A stretch of 64,000 nucleotides of DNA from an uncultured Ruminococcus sp. (GTDB taxonomy: Bacteria > Bacillota > Clostridia > Oscillospirales > Ruminococcaceae): assembly GCA_900752785.1 (NCBI GenBank), contig CAADWP010000059.1:1-64000 (forward strand), given 5' to 3'. The notes beneath the pieces are model-generated. The model had not been told where the DNA came from and ran no database searches. It worked only from the letters and a program-made list of their open reading frames with translations. The position numbers and the translations under genes are program-made. Shown here in pieces: positions 60,612 to 64,000 of the stretch (position 1 is the stretch's first letter; each line of letters starts with the position of its first letter).

Positions 60612-61020
60612 TTTTACTTACCGCTTTTTCAACAATATCGGCACACTCTTTAAGATTCTTTTTTATATCTCTACCCCAAAATCTTATAACCGTCCACCCA
60701 TCCGATTCAAGTTTCTTTGTCACTTCTTTGTCACGTTCAATATTACGCTCAATCTTTGGAATCCAAAACTCTTGATGAGATTTAAAATCATGTTTTCGTT
60801 CCTCCCAATTATAACCATGCCAGAACTCACTGTCACAAAATACCGCTACCTTCTTTCCAATAAAGGCGATGTCTGGTTTTCCATAAATTGTCTTAACATT
60901 CTTTCTGTATCTAAGCCCTCTTGACCATAGTTCTTTCATAAGCATTATTTCTATCTCAGACCCCGATGATTTAATGGCTTTCATATTTTTGGTTATTTGC
61001 TCAGATGTTTTTTTACTCAA
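60604..61020 (-). CDS. vsr: Very short patch repair endonuclease (Vsr)
   Basis: This 138-residue endonuclease nicks beside T:G mismatches formed by deamination of 5-methylcytosine. MKAIKSSGSEIEIML, the KTIYGKPDIAFIGKKVAVFCDSEFWHGY catalytic region (long motif; key residues D, F and H at about 46-63) and WIPKIERNIERDKEV match the family. It is the first gene of the operon, with a promoter at 61255-61283 and a leader of about 225 nt, and protects DNA methylated by the C5 methyltransferases next to it. Confidence 0.93.
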   Translation of the reverse strand: MSKKTSEQITKNMKAIKSSGSEIEIMLMKELWSRGLRYRKNVKTIYGKPDIAFIGKKVAVFCDSEFWHGYNWEERKHDFKSHQEFWIPKIERNIERDKEVTKKLESDGWTVIRFWGRDIKKNLKECADIVEKAVSKIA

Positions 61021-61254
61021 TTACATCACCATACTTTAAATTGTAATAATTAAATCCTATTGATTTTTTAACTCATTGCATCTTATACATTTATCAAGAT
61101 ATATTTTATTTCTTGTGTCAGTAACAGCTTACCCAAAAGTATTTTCGCATATCTAACAAAACTTCAAGCAACTCTTCAACATTATTCTGAAATTTTTATG
61201 TATTTATGAGGTCAAGATTTTTATCATTATCTCAATACACAATTTCACATTATA

Positions 61255-61283
61255 ATTATACCACACTGTTTTTTTATAGTCAA
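61255..61283 (-). promoter_or_regulatory. Promoter for the vsr/restriction-modification operon
   Basis: On the minus strand TTGACT (61278-61283) lies 17 bp before TATAAT (61255-61260). The leader to 61020 is AT-rich with no recognised regulatory RNA. No controller (C) protein gene was seen. Confidence 0.7.
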
Positions 61284-61364
61284 TAGAATATTAAGTTTAA
61301 AATAAGAAAAATATACAACAGTGCATCCCGTAAGCTCATTTAAGAGCACACGTGGATTTTCCGT

Positions 61365-61541
61365 TTATACCAACATTCTCTTATTAATATATTCCTCAAT
61401 AGATTCCGCAGGAACTTTATACCTGTTTCCCTCTTTAAAACCTTTCAACTCTCCTGTCTGAAGCAATTTATAAAACGTACTCCTGCCAATTTTTAGAATT
61501 TCCATAACTTCCTCACGGGTAAGTATTTCTTTACTTATCAT
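61365..61541 (-). CDS. Small excisionase-like helix-turn-helix protein 1
   Basis: This 58-residue protein begins MISKEILTREEVMEILKIGR and ends IEEYINKRMLV, with the MerR/excisionase pattern: a first helix, RSTFYKLLQTGELKGF turn, and a beta wing. It is a DNA-binding protein of mobile elements and may control excision or expression. A strong SD AGGAGG precedes the ATG. A second similar gene lies 11 bp upstream. Confidence 0.82.
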   Translation of the reverse strand: MISKEILTREEVMEILKIGRSTFYKLLQTGELKGFKEGNRYKVPAESIEEYINKRMLV

Positions 61542-61552
61542 AAAAAAACCTC

Positions 61553-61741
61553 CTATTTTCTGTTGATATATCTTTCGATTTCCTCAGCTTTTATCATTGT
61601 TTTTCTTGAACTTATTTTTACTGCCGACAAATCGCATGAATTGATAAGTCTGTAAACCGTATGAACACTTATGCCTAAAACTCTTGAAGCTTCCTGAACT
61701 GTAAGCATATATTTGGTTTCTGTATATTGAAAACTCGTCAT
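61553..61741 (-). CDS. Small excisionase-like helix-turn-helix protein 2
   Basis: This 62-residue protein, MTSFQYTETKYMLTVQEASR, has the same HTH layout (VLGISVHTVYRLINS, then SSRKTMIKAEEIERYINRK). The ATG at 61741 has SD AGAGGTGAG; an upstream TTG gives a longer frame without a separate SD. It is the tandem partner of the 58-residue protein, possibly an excisionase plus a regulator. Confidence 0.82.
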   Translation of the reverse strand: MTSFQYTETKYMLTVQEASRVLGISVHTVYRLINSCDLSAVKISSRKTMIKAEEIERYINRK

Positions 61742-62047
61742 AAATCTCACCTCTTCCAATTATTATAAATATGTTTGTATTTTTTGGGAGCATTTGGTGA
61801 TATTTTGTATTATTAATAGTATCCTTACTGCAATTCAGGATGCTACTGCTTCCACTTTCATACTATTACAGATTTATACAGATTGTTTCAATATTGATAA
61901 AAAAGAAAAAAAGACTTGATTACTCGGAAAAACAAAAATAGAATAATCCGAAATAATCAACACTGGTTCTTAACGTACCCATTACCTTATCTGAGAATAA
62001 TTAAAAATATTGAAATCAAATACCATTAAACTCAAGTTAAAATGTAC
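61742..62047. other. AT-rich spacer with an inverted repeat, no gene seen
   Basis: No convincing gene is present. GATTACTCGGA and ATCCGAAATAATC form an imperfect inverted repeat at about 61918-61958, and ATCCT and AGGAT flank a short segment near 61820. Either could be a transfer-origin or operator part, given the adjacent relaxase, but nothing proves it. Confidence 0.35.
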
Positions 62048-62587
62048 TTACATATCATTTTCATCAACTTCATAATGCTTGTCCTTATCAGAACCATATC
62101 GAACAATCCAAGATTTATCACCCGTAACTTTTTTAATATGGTCAAGAAAAGAGTACATTTCCGCATAATTTCCACCAAACATCTTACCGTCAATATAGCT
62201 TACAGAATTCAAAACAAAATGAGCATGATACACAGAGGCACAACTGCCATATTTTTTAGAACATAGCTTTTTATGTATACACCATACTACCTGGAACTTG
62301 TCCGAAAAATATGATGCAATACTACGGCTCATATATTCAGCTCTTTCAATATTATTACCCCATGTAGACCTTGCATTATACACCATAATAAAATGAAACA
62401 CAGGATTTCCGCTGGTCTTATAAAAATATTTCTTAACTAATAAAAACTGCTCATACGCATTATCAATATCAGTATTAAGACTATACCTTTTGTCATAGTC
62501 TGTATGCCCATAAAGAACATAATTCAGAGCATTGTACATATATTTCAAGCCATCATCTGTATTTCTTATCACTTTAAAGATTCCCAT
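62048..62587 (-). CDS. Small relaxase/mobilization nuclease
   Basis: This 179-residue protein has the histidine motif HAHFVLNSVSY (about 121-131), which coordinates metal in MobA/VirD2-type relaxases, and an upstream FHFIMVYNARSTW strand. The nicking tyrosine could be Y17, Y19 or Y23. It is much shorter than most relaxases, consistent with the compact mobilization proteins of small Bacillota elements. It overlaps the MobC-like gene by 19 bp. Confidence 0.75.
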   Translation of the reverse strand: MGIFKVIRNTDDGLKYMYNALNYVLYGHTDYDKRYSLNTDIDNAYEQFLLVKKYFYKTSGNPVFHFIMVYNARSTWGNNIERAEYMSRSIASYFSDKFQVVWCIHKKLCSKKYGSCASVYHAHFVLNSVSYIDGKMFGGNYAEMYSFLDHIKKVTGDKSWIVRYGSDKDKHYEVDENDM

Positions 62588-62946
62588 ATCTTACAACCTC
62601 CTTCCACAAAAAGACCGATGTTATTTTCAAGTTTATTGTACTTCTCCTGTGCTGTGAGTGGTGTGCATAATCCTTCAAAATCATGTGCCTTTTGTCTTAA
62701 TTCTTCTTTACGAATATAATCTTTTTTATCAAGGCTATCCGCAATATCATTTACAATATTAATCATTTCCTGCATCTTTACAGCTATATGCGGTGTTATA
62801 CCCTGATTACTATGTAATGCACAATTCAGCATATATTCACTGAAATTCATATTTTTCTTTTCAGCCTGTTCTCTTATCTGTTTTTCCTGTTGCGGTGACA
62901 TTTTAATGGATTTAGTCACAGATTTCTTTTCATTTTCATTTCTCAT
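62569..62946 (-). CDS. MobC-like relaxosome accessory protein
   Basis: This 125-residue basic protein has a ribbon-helix-helix start (SVTKSIKMSPQQEKQIREQA, then NMNFSEYMLNCAL) like plasmid MobC-type proteins, followed by a helical tail. It would bind the transfer origin and help the relaxase encoded just downstream. A GAGGTAC-type SD lies upstream on the minus strand. Confidence 0.75.
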   Translation of the reverse strand: MRNENEKKSVTKSIKMSPQQEKQIREQAEKKNMNFSEYMLNCALHSNQGITPHIAVKMQEMINIVNDIADSLDKKDYIRKEELRQKAHDFEGLCTPLTAQEKYNKLENNIGLFVEGGCKIWESLK

Positions 62947-63066
62947 AATGTACCTCCATATGATAATTATTATATTTACTTATATATGTACTATAGTTAT
63001 ATATACTAACTATATCATCTATACATACTATATATATACTTATATTAAATATTTTTATTTATAATC

Positions 63067-63251
63067 ATAATACCTTATATATTTAACATTATCTGCAAGA
63101 CAGAGGTAATCGTAATACCTCTGTCTTTGCTCTTTTATTCTGACTATCGTGAACGTATACAGGTATCAAGGTATTACATATCATATTATTTTTTATGATA
63201 TTGGTAATACCTTTTATCTTTATGTTAGTTCTATTTTAAAAAAGTAATACC
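63067..63251. repeat. Iteron-like GTAATACC repeats beside AT-rich DNA
   Basis: GTAATACC or a one-base variant occurs at 63067-63074 (ATAATACC), 63112-63119, 63204-63211 and 63244-63251, and inverted at 63170-63177 (GGTATTAC). Two of them lie in longer inverted repeats: GACAGAGGTA...TACCTCTGTC and GGTATTACATATCATA...TATGATATTGGTAATACC. They follow a very AT-rich stretch (62950-63066). Confidence 0.65.
63098..63127 (+). terminator. Hairpin with T-rich tail in the repeat region
   Basis: AGACAGAGGTA and TACCTCTGTCT pair around a 7-nt loop, with TTGCTCTTTT following. It could be a terminator or part of the repeat array. Confidence 0.5.
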
Positions 63252-63349
63252 ATTTTTCCTCAGTTATATATTATTGAAGTGCTACAGTAAGCTCTGCTGT
63301 TGATTACAGTAGGGTCATAGGAGCGTAACAAATATCAGGAGGTGAAACA

Positions 63350-63634
63350 ATGTTCAACAATCATCGTTATTTAACAAAAGAAGTTCAGTCGGAAATACCG
63401 ATTGGACTCCAGCTTTTTATGTGGGGATGTATCGACAAACTTCCCGAAAAACGAGATTATTTTCAGGTATTTAGGCTTGAAAATTTCAATGGTATTCAGA
63501 AAATTACGCATTTTTCCGAACAGCCTGAATACCACAGAGAATACCTTATACCAATAGATAATCCAATCATAACAAAGGTATACATCATAGATAGTGACAC
63601 ATACTCAACTATGCTTTTAGCAGAAGAATACTAA
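63350..63634 (+). CDS. DUF960 family protein
   Basis: This 94-residue protein begins MFNNHRYLTKEVQSEIP and has LQLFMWGCIDKL and YFQVFRLENFNGIQKITHFSEQ, typical of the DUF960 family found on plasmids and conjugative elements of Bacillota. The function is unknown. A strong SD AGGAGG stands before the ATG. It faces away from the relaxase genes and is followed by a terminator. Confidence 0.85.
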   Translation: MFNNHRYLTKEVQSEIPIGLQLFMWGCIDKLPEKRDYFQVFRLENFNGIQKITHFSEQPEYHREYLIPIDNPIITKVYIIDSDTYSTMLLAEEY

Positions 63635-63645
63635 CCAAACACAAA

Positions 63646-63680
63646 GCCCTCTCGGTCAAATCCGAGAGGGCAATTTTTAT
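63646..63680 (+). terminator. Terminator after the DUF960 gene
   Basis: GCCCTCTCGG and CCGAGAGGGC pair around a 6-nt loop, followed by AATTTTTATTTT. Confidence 0.88.
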
Positions 63681-63698
63681 TTTACGGAGGAAATCAGA

Positions 63699-64000
63699 AT
63701 GGAAGAAAAAATCTACTGCTCCCACTGCGGAGAACTCATCGACACGGATGATTATGGCGAACTGGACGGTGAAATTTTATGCTCCGATTGCCTGGACGAT
63801 TACACAACAGTCTGTGATTGCTGCGGTGCAAGAATCTGGAGCGAAGATGCAGAGGGCGATGATTACACTAGCCTTTGCAGACAATGCTACGATTACCATT
63901 ACACCCGCTGTGAAGAATGCGACGCACTTATTCACAACGATGATGCTTATGAGTACGATGATGGCTACTTCTGCCACGAGTGCTATCAGAGAATCCGAAA
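63699..64000 (+). CDS. Cysteine-rich zinc-ribbon repeat protein (3' end outside window)
   Basis: This frame starts MEEKIYCSHCGELIDTDDYG with SD GGAGG and is cut at the window end after about 100 residues. Paired CxxC motifs (CSHC, CSDC, CDCC, CRQC, CEEC, CHEC) recur at about 20-residue spacing with acidic residues between, like tandem zinc ribbons or a LIM-like array. Comparable Cys-rich starts occur on element-encoded proteins of Bacillota, some fused to amidoligase-type domains, but the rest of this one is unseen. Confidence 0.75.
   Translation, partial: MEEKIYCSHCGELIDTDDYGELDGEILCSDCLDDYTTVCDCCGARIWSEDAEGDDYTSLCRQCYDYHYTRCEECDALIHNDDAYEYDDGYFCHECYQRIR

Noticed and set aside
60250-60924. 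224-codon plus-strand frame over the methyltransferase pseudogene and vsr
   Set aside because: It is antisense to clear motif-bearing sequence on the minus strand and has no SD or family features.
1-64000. tRNA, rRNA, tmRNA, SRP RNA or 6S RNA genes
   Set aside because: I looked for TTCGANTC-type T arms and conserved rRNA segments and found none; a covariance-model scan would settle it.

Overview
The window looks like a chromosomal segment from a cellulosome-forming Ruminococcus (Oscillospiraceae, Bacillota), with the R. flavefaciens / R. champanellensis type of organisation as the closest comparison. The basis is the gene order multi-cohesin scaffoldin, X-dockerin adhesin (CttA position), single-cohesin cell-wall anchor (ScaE position), together with the very long polythreonine linkers and Bacillota-type SD sites and promoters. 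No species call can be made without a search, and no rRNA or tRNA gene was seen.

Layout. 1-7107: the distal part of a sca gene cluster. The first gene is cut by the window edge; it and the second gene both end in a related X-module plus dockerin, and the third has one cohesin and a C-terminal wall-sorting region. 7189-21010: housekeeping and carbohydrate genes (TtcA-like tRNA thiolase, galE, ung, metF plus a MetH-activation-like protein, a sugar-binding lipoprotein, a sugar-nucleotide SDR, malQ-glgP for alpha-glucan turnover, a membrane lipase). 21277-31520, mostly minus strand: an aryl-acid module iorA / iorB / paaK / ACT protein with two unknown genes inserted between iorA and iorB, then a HAD phosphatase that seems to start at ATT, ilvE with an unannotated 45-residue membrane peptide before it, a TatD-associated radical SAM protein and alr. 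31906-44255: a degenerate LCP protein, TatD, PP2C, DUF4317, DUF2975 plus HTH, a SpoVB-like flippase, an aminotransferase, trpS, and mazG-hup-rqcP.

44470-47016 encodes a dockerin-bearing pectate lyase, which could dock onto cellulosomal scaffoldins. 47209-55277 holds a Ser/Thr kinase-like protein, an MBOAT plus SGNH O-acetylation pair, an ABC-F protein, and a VWA-PP2C-membrane protein operon; kinase, VWA and PP2C look like parts of one dispersed signalling module. 55324-56214 is a YitT-family membrane protein.

56279-64000 is accessory DNA. A restriction-modification island (Vsr, a broken C5 methyltransferase, an intact HpaII-like methyltransferase, an Mrr-like endonuclease, a HpaII-like endonuclease) is followed by a mobilisable-element module (two excisionase-like HTH proteins, a small relaxase, a MobC-like protein, iteron-like repeats, DUF960, and a Cys-rich protein cut by the window edge).

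Between genes, three to five copies of a roughly 160-bp inverted-repeat element share the core CATACGTCAGTATG. There are also dense clusters of perfect hairpins (9641-9860, 36895-36999, 47026-47131), and at least six promoters carry a TTGCAA-like -35 in place of TTGACA.
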